From positions 151,059 through 215,058 of the forward strand of contig NZ_MUHH01000018.1 of the NCBI RefSeq assembly GCF_002217475.1: a stretch of DNA of 64,000 nucleotides, in the 5' to 3' direction. Position numbers and translations under genes: made by a program. Shown here piece by piece: positions 23,501-32,800 of this stretch. Source of the DNA: Flavobacterium tructae. Lineage in GTDB: Bacteria; Bacteroidota; Bacteroidia; Flavobacteriales; Flavobacteriaceae. Within the stretch, counting starts at the first letter, position 1. The number at the start of each line of letters is the position of its first letter. Under the pieces are notes generated by a model, which saw nothing but the letters and a program-made list of their open reading frames with translations, ran no database searches and had not been told where the DNA came from.

Positions 23501-23762
23501 AAAAACACTGGCAAAAATATGGGAAGCTGTTTTAGAAATAGAAAAAATAGGACTCGCAGATAACTTCTTTGATCTGGGCGGACACAGTTTAAAAGCTGTA
23601 AAAATGTTCCACCTTATCAACAATCAGTTAGAGGTGAAACTTACCATATCTGATTTGTTCAACAATCCAACCATAGAGAGTCTGGCGAACGAAATTGACA
23701 ATGTCATTTGGGCCAATAACGAAGAACTGGAAGATGTCGAAAGCGAAAACATCACCATCTGA
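17511..23762 (+). CDS. NRPS, C-A-T-C-A-T (4-hydroxyphenylglycine-like, Val)
   Basis: A 2083-residue two-module synthetase without an N-terminal docking domain; it opens directly with YPLTPLQEG of a C domain, as proteins that follow an epimerase often do. C1 about 1-430 (H134/H135/D139), A1 about 460-930 (TSGSTG from 590), T1 (Ser984), C2 about 1040-1475 (H1175/H1176), A2 about 1505-1975 (TSGSTG from 1639), T2 (Ser2026). The A1 code is DIFHFGLIF. It shares D, I, F, H, G and L with the Hpg code DIFHLGLLC of glycopeptide synthetases, and the cluster holds a matching Hpg pathway. The A2 code DAFWLGGTF is Val, identical to that of the second module of the NRPS at the left edge. C1 probably accepts the D-configured chain from the upstream C-A-T-E protein. 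The C-terminus ends ENITI, resembling the docking tails in this cluster. Confidence 0.95.
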   Translation: MKIKDIYPLTPLQEGIYFHWKLSKSMYFEQSSYKIQAELDLNYLKESYDQLIARHDVLRTCFRDNVGEDLLQIVQNEVPSNFTFLDITGNTSETIASVKEQDIAKSFDLTVGSQMRLTVVKTSENQYELIWSHHHIIMDGWCIGILIGEFFTLYEGLLQGKRNILPKATSYSDYVKWLMKNDKEKSLQYWNHYLEDFQGLSTLPFPKQHTETFSPGEIFYTISGGLREKLAVLCQENSSTENVFFQTIWGILLAKYNNTNDVVFGGVVSGRPAEIHDVANIIGLFINTIPVRISFDDKTTVKQILLQTQEQAIQSLPYHYQAISDIQRSVNNGQSLFDHIIVFENYGTAEVIAESEKTNIKLLEAASYEGENYDFSLAIVPGKDISIRFTFNDKKYDESDITALKNHFEQVVNTIAENFDIPVSEIELLQESEKEAVLSLSGHDMLKEASAEYNLVELFENVVQENRDQIALVYGEEQYSFTGLNGIADQFADFLISEYKVQPGDFIAMQLDRNDWLVIALLGILKAGAVYVPLHINLPQDRVDYILEDSNSSIIIDEDFINRFKVHPKANTTISKVKISPSDLAYLIYTSGSTGKPKGVLVEHRNICALLVNTKNSFVISQKPVLPLLASNSFDIFLFELFHPLLAGGKVVMVSNDEIKDMEDLSKILRQTNSFHAVPTLMRAVIDHIKTSNTQQSYPHIESIFIGGDKVPVGILEEIREVFTNAVINVLYGPTEGSIFITSESYLPNVKQFPNAVIGQSNAYNATYVLDEHLKLCPIYSIGELCISGNQVTRGYLNQEEITAEKFVVNPFKTDEKLYRTGDMVKRLPNGKIEFVGRKDNQVKVRGYRIELEEIENALLSNEYVDFTIAKTITVSGGEKEIVVYLKATKQMDAQELVHFLKGILPSFMIPDYYVQLEEIPLTVNGKVDAKKLPNPLDTNAVRKADYVKPVTETEIKLTEIWQRILDRKAVGIQDNFFHLGGHSLKMIKLSNQIFVNFGMHLNIKEIYIHPTIEEQAAYIDRSLNRYTLTIPQAAIAPSYPLSSSQYRMYNICSIDAQVNKAYNIRIIDIKNEAVNLEFFTRAVYDLIERHEILRTAFVTNENGEPGQTIIPIEKTEPLKIQYLDLRNSETLEKDLQKALIETADVSFNLETPPLMKAALISVKEDKWIISILFHHIIFDGWSTDVFVKELYALYEKYSKNSAITLPPLAIQFKDYAAWEQSTIKSEAIEADKKYWLKQFEGNLPIVSELGDQKRPNIKTHNGAVRSKVLEGSILKGLNSLCENEEVSRFMVFLAVTNILIYKNTGDQDIITGSPIVNRDYPELFDQIGFYANTIPLRTHLNESASFTATLKQVKENVIKAKEHQKFPLDELIKLLDIKYDAGRNPLFDIIVTAREENNQTSDLESYDAIIDAVGNGISAKFDLTFDFLVTDSTLTLTLEYNTDIFSSEKITALLNHLEQILVQVTQNGDQKISAIDCLTAAEKKHLLEELNGHQTEYPKDSSIIELFEKQVALTPEKTALVYKKQKYTYHELNNVANQLANYLEENYKVTGELAAIYLPKNEWQIISILALLKSGCAYVPISADYPQERISYIIKDANAECLIAVDLIEDFVQSQANYSSKFESIYAKANDLAYVMYTSGSTGEPKGVLIEQQSVVRLVKNNNFIHLTGEEVLLATGAFSFDASTFEYWGMLLNGGTLVICDENTLLSVRGMNEVVANEKVTMMWFTAGWLHQLVDENLILFKNLKTILCGGDVLSPHHITKLKSTYPELVVVNGYGPTENTTFSITHTIDLPIKTSVSIGVPISNSTVYIMDKNHQLVPKGVIGEICVGGDGLARGYLNNAELTHSKFITNPYKTEERLYKTGDLGRWTHNDTIEFVGRKDNQVKLRGYRIELGEIENTLCTHKLIFSSLVVITDGTAAEKKLIAYLVTDEDLESNTLKNWLRTQLPKYMIPNHFVFLREFPLNINGKVDRAKLPEITELETERAAYTEPVTPTEKTLAKIWEAVLEIEKIGLADNFFDLGGHSLKAVKMFHLINNQLEVKLTISDLFNNPTIESLANEIDNVIWANNEELEDVESENITI

Positions 23763-23824
23763 TGCAATAAAAAACAAAAACAATAAAACCTAAAGCCCCC
23801 TTAAAATCGAACCGTATTTAATCT

Positions 23825-26800
23825 ATGAAAATAAAAGAAATATATGCACTGAATCCTCTACAGGAAGGAATTTTTTTTCGCTGGCAAATATCAGAAAATG
23901 AATATTTTGAACAATCCTGTTACCACATCTATGGGAAAGTTGAGGTTGAGTTATTACAGAAAACATTTGATTTTTTGGTGTCAAGACACGATACATTAAG
24001 AACCTGTTTTAACAACACTACCGTAAATGATATTTTGCAAGTGGTATTGGACAGTGTTCCTTCCGGTTTTTATTACCGGGACGAGAGCGCCAATGAAAAC
24101 TTTTCTTTAGAGAATTTTAAAAAATCAGACAGAGATAAAGGATTTAATCTTTATAAAGGCTCACAAATAAGATTAACTGTTATTAAGCTGCAGGAAAATG
24201 TATTTGAGTTTATCTGGAGTTACCATCACATTATTTTAGATGGCTGGAGTATCGAACTCTTAATAAAAGATTTTTTTTACGCCTACAAATGTTTATTGGC
24301 AGGTCAGGAGATTAAGCTATCCGCACCGCCAAGTTATTCAGCCTACAGCAAGTGGCTGATGGAACTCGATAAAAAAAGTATAGCGGCTTATTGGGAGGAA
24401 TATCTTTCCGGATTTGAAACTAATACCGGAATACCATTTTTTAACCCCGACAATCAAAATCGTCAGGAAACGGAAGTTAAAGTACTTCATACGCTATCCG
24501 AAAAAAATAAAGGGACTGTTACAGCACTCTGCCGGGAATTAGGAATTACCGAAAATATCTTTTTTCAAACCATTTGGGGAATACTGCTTGCCAAATACAA
24601 TGATACCGATGATGTTGTTTTTGGGAGTGTAGTGTCAGGCAGACCTTCAGAAGTAGATCGAATAGAGGAAATGTTGGGGCTCTTTATTAATACGATTCCC
24701 GTAAGGATAAAATTTAATGCAGAAGAAACGATAAAGAATATCCTGATTGATACCCAAAAAGAAGCCATAAGAAGTATTCCAAATCATTATATTCAATTGG
24801 CAGAAATACAATCCAATAGTAATCTCGGACAGCAGTTGTTTGATACTTTGGTGGTTTATGAAAATTATCCTTCACAGGAATATGCAGAAGATGAGTTGAT
24901 TAATTCGGCTCAGGACACTTTAGAAGTAGTGGCGGTAGAAGCCTTTGAAAAAACAAATTATAATTTTTCACTGGCCATAGTTCCGGGGATTAATACCGTG
25001 TTAAGGTTTACCTATAATGCTCAAAAATACAGTTCGGAATTTATAGAAAACTTAAAAAAATGTTTTGAGTACCTCTACCTTCAGGTTCTGGAAAATCCCG
25101 ACAGTTTATTTTCTGAGATTGATTTAGTTGCGGGAGAAGAAAGAAACAAATTATTTTTTGATTTCAACAGAGAGACTTTTGATATTACAGCAAACCATAC
25201 GATCATTGGTTGTTTTTCTAAACAAGTCTTAAAAAATCCAAATAAAACGGCTGTAAAGTATAAGGAAGAATCTCTTAGTTATCAGGAATTAGATGAAAAA
25301 AGTAATAAACTGGCACATTTTCTCATTCAGAATTATGATATAAAAGAGCACGATTTTGTTGCAGTCGCATTAGAAAGATCAGAGATGTTAATCGTAACGA
25401 TTTTGGCCATTTTTAAATTGGGTGCCGTTTATGTTCCAATTGACATTCATTTTCCGGAAGAAAGAAAAAAAATCATAACAGAAAGCAGTCAATGTGTAGT
25501 AGTAGTCAATGAAGATACGATCAAAGAATTTGAAAACTCTACTCAGAATGACACTGCGATAAACAGAGAAATAGAACTTTCTCAAATTGCTTATGCGATC
25601 TATACCTCGGGGTCTACAGGAAAGCCCAAGGGAGTGATGGTAACACATCGCAATTTCAGTGTGCTTTTGACCAATTGCAGAAAAAAATTCGGAACAGACA
25701 GTAAGACACATTTTCCGGTTTTAGCTTCAAATTCTTTTGATATTTTTTTCTTCGAAGTTTTTTATCCTTTAACGATAGGGGGAACCATCACGATATTAAA
25801 TTCTGAGACCATACAAGATCTTGCGCTTTTGAGCAAAGAAATTGAAAAGGTCAATGGCTTCCACGCCGTACCGGTTTTAATGAGACAGTTATTGGATTAT
25901 AGTATTGATTTTGACGTGGCAGATCGTTTCTCACAGGTCACAAAAATATTTATGGGAGGAGAAGTTTCTTCAAACGAAACCTTGGAAGATTTGTCAAAGA
26001 TATTCCCTAATGCTTCTCTTCATGTACTGTACGGACCTACCGAGGGAACCATTTTTATAGCAGGACAAACTTATTTGCAGAAACAAAAAAGTTACAATCC
26101 GCAACTCATAGGGATACCTAACAAAGGTTCGAAAATATACCTGCTGGATACCGCAAATAATCTGGTGCCAATAGGAGTTCCGGGAGAAATTTGTATTGCC
26201 GGGGAGCAAGTTGCAAACGGATATGTAAATGATGGAGGCATTGGAAGAGAGGTTTTTATGACTGATTTTTTTTCCAGAAAGAAACTCTATAAAACAGGCG
26301 ATTTAGCCCGCTGGCATTTTAATGGAGTAATTGAATTCATTGGCCGAAAAGACAGTCAGATTAAATTAAACGGGTATCGCATCGAACTTGGTGAAATTGA
26401 AACGGCACTTCAGGAACAGGAAACCATCAAAAAGGCCATAGTTTTAGTGGACAACCAAAAAGTAGATCAGAAAAGAATCGTTGCTTTTTATACCGGAGCC
26501 GAAGAACTGGACGAAAAGTCATTAAAAAAACAGCTGCAGCAAAAATTGCCGTCGTATATGATTCCTTCAAAGATAATTTGGGTGGAAACCTTTCCCGTTT
26601 TGATCAATGGAAAAACAAATGTGAAAGCCTTATTGACTTTAGGGCAGCAAACCAGCAAAAGCGAACAGTATACTTTGCCTAAAACCGAGTTGGAAGCCAA
26701 AATACTAAACATCTGGAAAGCGATCCTGTGTAATGAAAATATTGGCATACAGGACAACTTTTTCGAAATAGGAGGTAATTCTATTTCCCTTATGAAAATG

Positions 26801-27001
26801 GTACGGCTCATCAACAAAGAATTGGATATAAATTTAAAAGTACTCAATGCATTTAAGTTTAGCAACATTGAGGCACTTACCCATCATATTACGCAAGATG
26901 TAGAGCCAGGTCTTGAGCTAGTAGACGAAAAAAATTCCAAATCGGTTGACATCGCCAATCAGACCCTGTCAATTTTAAAAAAGAAGCAGCAAACAAATTA
27001 A
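23825..27001 (+). CDS. NRPS, C-A-T (second 4-hydroxyphenylglycine-like module)
   Basis: A 1058-residue single module: C about 1-430 (H134/H135/D139/G140), A about 460-935 (TSGSTG from 594), T about 950-1020 with GGNS (Ser986). The A code DIFHFGLIF is identical to that of the first module of the preceding protein. The C domains of the two proteins also match strongly, with the active-site histidines at the same residue numbers, so this gene looks like a duplicate of that module. It predicts a second Hpg residue. Small departures: A8 reads NGYRIE instead of RGYRIE, and A10 reads NGKTN with the catalytic Lys kept. There is no E domain before it, although its C domain resembles the one that follows the epimerase. 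The C-terminal tail is Lys/Gln rich and differs from the other tails, fitting hand-over to the PKS module 26 bases downstream. Confidence 0.94.
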   Translation: MKIKEIYALNPLQEGIFFRWQISENEYFEQSCYHIYGKVEVELLQKTFDFLVSRHDTLRTCFNNTTVNDILQVVLDSVPSGFYYRDESANENFSLENFKKSDRDKGFNLYKGSQIRLTVIKLQENVFEFIWSYHHIILDGWSIELLIKDFFYAYKCLLAGQEIKLSAPPSYSAYSKWLMELDKKSIAAYWEEYLSGFETNTGIPFFNPDNQNRQETEVKVLHTLSEKNKGTVTALCRELGITENIFFQTIWGILLAKYNDTDDVVFGSVVSGRPSEVDRIEEMLGLFINTIPVRIKFNAEETIKNILIDTQKEAIRSIPNHYIQLAEIQSNSNLGQQLFDTLVVYENYPSQEYAEDELINSAQDTLEVVAVEAFEKTNYNFSLAIVPGINTVLRFTYNAQKYSSEFIENLKKCFEYLYLQVLENPDSLFSEIDLVAGEERNKLFFDFNRETFDITANHTIIGCFSKQVLKNPNKTAVKYKEESLSYQELDEKSNKLAHFLIQNYDIKEHDFVAVALERSEMLIVTILAIFKLGAVYVPIDIHFPEERKKIITESSQCVVVVNEDTIKEFENSTQNDTAINREIELSQIAYAIYTSGSTGKPKGVMVTHRNFSVLLTNCRKKFGTDSKTHFPVLASNSFDIFFFEVFYPLTIGGTITILNSETIQDLALLSKEIEKVNGFHAVPVLMRQLLDYSIDFDVADRFSQVTKIFMGGEVSSNETLEDLSKIFPNASLHVLYGPTEGTIFIAGQTYLQKQKSYNPQLIGIPNKGSKIYLLDTANNLVPIGVPGEICIAGEQVANGYVNDGGIGREVFMTDFFSRKKLYKTGDLARWHFNGVIEFIGRKDSQIKLNGYRIELGEIETALQEQETIKKAIVLVDNQKVDQKRIVAFYTGAEELDEKSLKKQLQQKLPSYMIPSKIIWVETFPVLINGKTNVKALLTLGQQTSKSEQYTLPKTELEAKILNIWKAILCNENIGIQDNFFEIGGNSISLMKMVRLINKELDINLKVLNAFKFSNIEALTHHITQDVEPGLELVDEKNSKSVDIANQTLSILKKKQQTN

Positions 27002-27027
27002 GAAGTATCTCAATAAAGTAAAATCAA

Positions 27028-29739
27028 ATGGCAACAAACGATAATACAGGTTTAGAAATTGCGATAATAGGAATGTCCTGTCACGTGCCGGGAGCAAATG
27101 ACTGGAGAACGTTTTGGAACAATATTTCAAAAGGAGAAGAGTCCGTTTATACCTTATCAGAAGAAGAACTTCTTAAAAGAGGCTTTGTTAAAAATGAAAC
27201 CAGCAAAAATAGCCACATTCCGGTCATAGCAGAATTAGGGAATAAAGGAAGTTTTGATGCTGCCTTTTTCGGATTTACACCTTATGAGGCAGCACTTATG
27301 AGTCCGGTACATCGTATGTTTTTACAATCGGCCTGGGAAGCTCTGGAAGATGCCGGATGCCTGTCAGAATCAGCAATCAGTATTTATGCGGGCAGTGGAG
27401 GTGATTTGCCTTGGAAAGCACATGTTGCCCTAAATAGCGACGGCAGTAAATTAGATCCTCTTACGCTTGATTTTATAACCAACAAAGATCATTTGCCCAC
27501 TTTAACGTCGTATAAATTAAATCTGACTGGCCCTTCATTTTCAATCAATACGGCTTGTTCGACTTCACTTTCAGCCGTTCATCTGGCTTGCCGCGGGCTC
27601 TTATTTGGAGAAGCGAAAGTAGCTTTGGCCGGAGGTATTTCTTTAATGCTGGAGCCCAGATTCGGTTACGAATACAAAGAAGGATCTATTTATTCAAAAG
27701 ACGGACATTGCAGAGCATTTGATGAAAAAGCAACAGGAACCATTGGCAGTGAAGGCGTTGGAATTGTAATACTTAAACGACTGGAAGAAGCCCTCGAAGA
27801 CAAAGATCATATTTATGCCGTAATTAAAGGAAGTGCGGCCAATAATGACGGGAACAGAAAAGTAGGATATACAGCCCCAAGTATTGAAGGAGAAATGGAA
27901 TGTATAAGATTAGCGCATAAAATGGCCGGAATAGCACCTGATAGCGTGAGCTATGTAGAAGCACACGGAACGGGTACAACCTTAGGAGACCCGATTGAAG
28001 TAGAAGCACTTAACATGGCTTTTGAAAATAATAAAGAACACAACTGTTTACTGGGTTCAGTAAAAAACAATATTGGGCATACCGATACGGCAGCAGGAGT
28101 TGTAGGCTTAATAAAAGCAGCACTTAGTTTAAAATACCGTCAGATACCGGGAACGATAAATTACAGCGACCCAAATCCGAAAATCAATTTTAGCGAAGGC
28201 CCTTTTTATGTCCAAAAAGAGCTTCACAAATGGGAATCGGTCAATAATAAGCCTCGTAGAGCCGGAGTAAGTTCTTTTGGAATAGGAGGAACAAACGTGC
28301 ATCTGGTTTTAGAAGAAGCCCCGGGAAAAGATAAAAATGCGACAAAAGAAAGATCCAATCTTTTCCTTTTTTCGGCCAAATCAAAGAGTTCACTTCAAAA
28401 TTACCTTTTAAAATTTAAGGAGTTTCTAAAAAATGAAAGCGACATTGCTTTGGACGAAGTTGCTTACACCCTTCAGACCGGAAAAAGACATTTTGATTAC
28501 AGAGCCGCAATAAGCTGTACGAACAAAGAAGAGTTATTCTTGTATACCGATATTTTAAGCAATGAAGAAAATATAGGGAAGGTTGATGAAAAGAAAAAAA
28601 CGGTACTCTTATTTTTTCCTCATACAAACCATACAGATATCCAATTCTACAGTAATCTCTACAAAGAAAATGCAGGCTTTAGAAATAAAATAGACCAAAG
28701 TATTGCAACAGTGGAGCTAGGCAATTATGACCTGAAAAAATGGATGAATGAAACAGCGGTTAGTGGTAAATCAAAAGACAAGGTACTCACCAAAGTGTTT
28801 ACGGTACTATCCGGTTATACTTTAGCCAATTTGCTGAAAGAATATGGAATACGGATCAATTTTACTTCAGGTGTTGGAATAGGAGAATATACTGCAGCCT
28901 GTGTTTCCGGAATATTACAGTTAAACGAAGTACTCGGGATGATGCTGTACGATGAAAAGGAATTAAGCATACAACCTGCTCAGATTCCTTTTGTACAAGC
29001 AGCCAAAGACATCACTATAAATGAAGGAATTTTAACTCCTCAAAAATATTGGGTGAATGGCAGAAGTCTGAAAATTAACGCATCGAAATCCTTCAGTGAT
29101 ATTGTACAAAACAATTCAGCTGTGCTTTTGGAAATGGGCGACAGCACAAGTCTGACACAGTTTTTAAATACCATTTTGGCTGAAAATTTTGAGGAAAATA
29201 GTCATGTCACTATTTCCTTATCGCAAACGGATAAAGCAATTCATGCAGATGATATCCTAAAAAATACTTTAAGAAAATTATGGCTCGCGGGAGAAAATAT
29301 CGATTGGGAAGAAACGTATGATGACAATCACCCCGCAAAAACCACCCTGCCGGTTTATGAATTCGATAAAAGCGAATATCCGCATGTGGTCAATCTTATC
29401 CCCGAAAATTTTAATTTTTTGGCTAAAAAAGAGGAAAAAATCGAGGTTGGAGAGAAGGTGAATGTTTTGCAGAAAAAAAAGGAAACTACTTCAGAAATTA
29501 TTCAGTCTGTGTTTGTTGAATTTCTTGGAGAGAAAAAATTCGATTTGGATAAAGACCTTTTCGAAATAGGCTGTGATTCCCTGAAAGGAATGTTAATCCT
29601 CAATAAAATTAAAAATGAATTGCAGGTCGAGTTGTCTCTGATGGATTTTATGGAGCATAGTTCCGTAAGAGAGGTAATCGAAACCGTTGAGGAAATTAAG
29701 AACAAAGCATACCAACAAGTAAAAACAATTACCATTTAG
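27028..29739 (+). CDS. PKS module, KS-(degenerate AT)-ACP
   Basis: A 903-residue type I PKS module. The KS (about 10-430) is complete: Cys177 in TACSTS, His313 in EAHGTGT and His351 in NIGHTDTAAG. A linker ending in GIGGTNVH leads to a shortened acyltransferase region, about 450-760. There the GHSxG nucleophile motif reads GVGIGEY (615-621), so the serine is Gly617. The core that normally follows is mostly missing, while the end of the domain (YWVNGR, then LEMGDST) is still recognisable. An ACP lies at about 820-890 (Ser851 in GCDSL). There is no KR, DH or ER. The module should lengthen the peptide by one C2 unit left as a beta-ketone, if a malonyl group is supplied in trans. No free-standing AT is seen in the window; the housekeeping FabD is one possible donor. 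Confidence 0.92.
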   Translation: MATNDNTGLEIAIIGMSCHVPGANDWRTFWNNISKGEESVYTLSEEELLKRGFVKNETSKNSHIPVIAELGNKGSFDAAFFGFTPYEAALMSPVHRMFLQSAWEALEDAGCLSESAISIYAGSGGDLPWKAHVALNSDGSKLDPLTLDFITNKDHLPTLTSYKLNLTGPSFSINTACSTSLSAVHLACRGLLFGEAKVALAGGISLMLEPRFGYEYKEGSIYSKDGHCRAFDEKATGTIGSEGVGIVILKRLEEALEDKDHIYAVIKGSAANNDGNRKVGYTAPSIEGEMECIRLAHKMAGIAPDSVSYVEAHGTGTTLGDPIEVEALNMAFENNKEHNCLLGSVKNNIGHTDTAAGVVGLIKAALSLKYRQIPGTINYSDPNPKINFSEGPFYVQKELHKWESVNNKPRRAGVSSFGIGGTNVHLVLEEAPGKDKNATKERSNLFLFSAKSKSSLQNYLLKFKEFLKNESDIALDEVAYTLQTGKRHFDYRAAISCTNKEELFLYTDILSNEENIGKVDEKKKTVLLFFPHTNHTDIQFYSNLYKENAGFRNKIDQSIATVELGNYDLKKWMNETAVSGKSKDKVLTKVFTVLSGYTLANLLKEYGIRINFTSGVGIGEYTAACVSGILQLNEVLGMMLYDEKELSIQPAQIPFVQAAKDITINEGILTPQKYWVNGRSLKINASKSFSDIVQNNSAVLLEMGDSTSLTQFLNTILAENFEENSHVTISLSQTDKAIHADDILKNTLRKLWLAGENIDWEETYDDNHPAKTTLPVYEFDKSEYPHVVNLIPENFNFLAKKEEKIEVGEKVNVLQKKKETTSEIIQSVFVEFLGEKKFDLDKDLFEIGCDSLKGMLILNKIKNELQVELSLMDFMEHSSVREVIETVEEIKNKAYQQVKTITI

Positions 29740-29814
29740 CCCCACTATTATGAATCATAGAATCGTAAAATATTCTTAGGACAATTTACTCTACTTACTT
29801 AAATCGAATTGATT

Positions 29815-32800
29815 ATGGATACACTACAGTTTTTGAATTATTTAACGGAAGAAAATATTACTATTCAGTTATCTGAAGATAATCTTAAAATTTCTTATAC
29901 AAGTGAAGAAATTTCAGAGGCCGTTATGGAGGAGATAAAAGTGCGAAAATCTGAAATCGTAGAATTTTTAAAACAGCAGCAGGAAACCGGGATTGTAGCA
30001 AGCATACCATTGGCACCCGCAGATCTGATGTACTATCCGCTCACACCTTCTCAGACAAGATCATGGATTGTGAGCCATAATTGGGGCGATAATTTTGCTT
30101 ACAACATGTCAAAAAGCTTTCAGTTTGAAGGAGAATTAGACATTACAGCGCTTGAAAAAGCCAGCCAGAAATTGATTTCCAGACACGAAAGCCTTCGAAC
30201 TGTTTTTGCTGAAAATGAAAGCGGTGAAATATGCCAGTGGATCAAAAGTCCTGAAGAACTAAATTTTAAGATCAGTCACATCGATTTTAGAGGTCAGGAT
30301 ATCTCCGAAGAAAGATTAAGCAAGTTCATTAAAGAGGAAAGGGCAATACCTTTTGACCTGCAGACCGGTCCTTTATTGAAATTTTACTTAATTCGTTTAG
30401 AGGAAGATAAATGGTTGTTTTATAGTATCATTCATCATATCATTTGCGACAGCAGATCATTCAATATTCTGATACGTGATTTATTCTTTTTCTATAAAGC
30501 CGAAGTAATGCAAGTGGATGCTTTAGTACCGGAACTCAGAATACAATATAAAGATGTGGCGGTATGGAAAAGCAAACGTTTTGAGGATATAAATTTAAGT
30601 AAAGAAAAAGAGTATTGGATCAATCAGCTGGGGGGAGAATTGCCTTTGCTGCAATTACCTGAAGATTATACCAGACCGGTGATTAGAAATTCTGAGGTAG
30701 GTATGCTAAGACGCACCATTAAAGCCGAATCGGTAAAAGAGTTTAAGACGTATTGCAGAAACGAAGGCGGAACCTTGTTTACAGGATTGATGACTTTGTT
30801 TAACTTATTGTTCTATAAGTTTAGTGAACAGAAAGATATTATTTTAGGATTTCCCGTGTATGGAAGAGATTTTTCTGAATTGGAAGATCAGATAGGTTTT
30901 TACGCAGATACAATTGCTTTGCGAACCCGTTTTGAAGCGCAGAATACCTTTAAGGAACTTTTTAATATTGTAAACACCAATGCTTTCAATGCCTATGAAA
31001 ACAGAGAGTATCCATTTGAAGAAATTGTAAATCAGCTTCAGGTAGAAAGAAATCCGGGCAGAAATACTCTATTTGATGTATTTGTCGTATTGCAAAATTT
31101 TGACACTGATTCTCTAGAAGATGATTTTCTTCCGGGAGGATTAAAAGTGGTTGAATTTGCAGAACTGAAAGAAGGGTATTCAGCTTATGATCTTACGTTT
31201 AATTTTGCAGAATCAAAAGATGGAAGCCTTTTTTACGAAATCGAATACAACTCAGCAATCTATCAGGAGGAAACAATAAAACGTCTGACCGATCATTTAG
31301 AGTATTTAATGACGGAAACCATCGCAAACGATAAAATTGCGATAAGTGTTCTGGAGAGTATCGATTCCGGTGAACGTAAAAGAATTTCAGACTGGAGCAG
31401 AAATCAATCTAATATTATTTTTTCTGATAAATCAATAGATGATAGCCATAAAACGTTAGATTTTGGTCTCTATTATTTCGGAAATACCGGAACAGAAGAA
31501 AATCAGTATGAAATACTAATGATTGGAGCGGCTTATGCAGATCTTAATGGTTATAGTGCAGTCTGGACACCTGAACGACATTTTAATGAATTTGGCGGAC
31601 CTTTTCCAAATCCAAGTGTTTTGGGAGCAGCCGTAGCAGCAAGAACCAAAAATATAGGCATACGGTCAGGAAGCGTTGTAGCAGGACTTCATCATCCCAT
31701 TAGAATAGCCGAAGAATGGTCGGTAGTTGATAATATTTCGGGAGGAAGAGCAGGCATCTGCTTTGCTTCAGGATGGAATGCTAATGATTTTGTTTTTTAT
31801 CCTGAGAATTTTAAAAACCGAAAGGATATCTTACTTCAGACCATAGAAGAGGTTCGCTCACTTTGGATCGGAAATTCGGTAAATTTTAAAGGAATTGATT
31901 CGATAGAGAAACCTTTTAAAATATTACCAAAGCCCGTTCAGAAAGAAGTTTCTGTTTGGATTGCCTGTACCGGAAATATAGAAACCTATAAAAGAGCAGG
32001 AGAAATAGGAGCAGGAATTTTGACAGGATTGTTAAATCTTAGTTTTGATGAACTGGAAGAAAAAATTGCGGTATACAGAAAGGCTTACAAAGAAAATAAT
32101 CATAAAGAAGGTGGCGACAGAGTGGTACTCATGTTACACACTTATCTGGATGAAACGGTAGAAAAAGCACAGGAAAAAGCAAGACCATCCATGAAGAAAT
32201 ACTTGCTAAAATCTCTTGAAATGAATGGAAAAGAAGCTTTGGAACAGAGTAATGATCCGTCACTTCAAAAAATAACAGAAAAGTCAGTTGACGAAATGCT
32301 GGATTTTTCGGTTAGCAAATATTTTAAAGAAGGCAGCCTTATCGGAAATTTAGAAAGCAGTTTACCGATTTTAAATAAAGTGGTAAAAGCAGGAGTAAAT
32401 GAGATTGCCTGTTTAATCGATTTTGGTATTGATAAAACAAGTGTGCTGGAGGGATTACCCTATATCACAAAATTAAAAGATTCTTTTAACGCTGTACGAA
32501 AAGAGATTGGTGCAACTAAAAAGGAGGACAGCAGTAAGAGTATTGAGACTTCGGTACTAAAACTTTTTAAAGAACAATATCTTTTGCATCCCCATAAGAT
32601 TGCAGTTTCGGACGGTGCTGATTCGCTGACCTATGAAGTGCTTTACCGGAAATCAGAAAATCTGGCCCGATACTTACAATCAAAAGGAGCTAAAAAAGGA
32701 ATGATCATCCCGTTGTGCATCAACCGTTCTGTTGATCAATTAGTGGGGATTCTGGGCATCCTGTTAACCGGAGCTGCTTTTTTACCCATTGATTCCGGTT

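Noticed and set aside
27478..29100. An active cis acyltransferase in the PKS module
   Set aside because: The nucleophile motif reads GVGIG without Ser, and most of the conserved core is absent.
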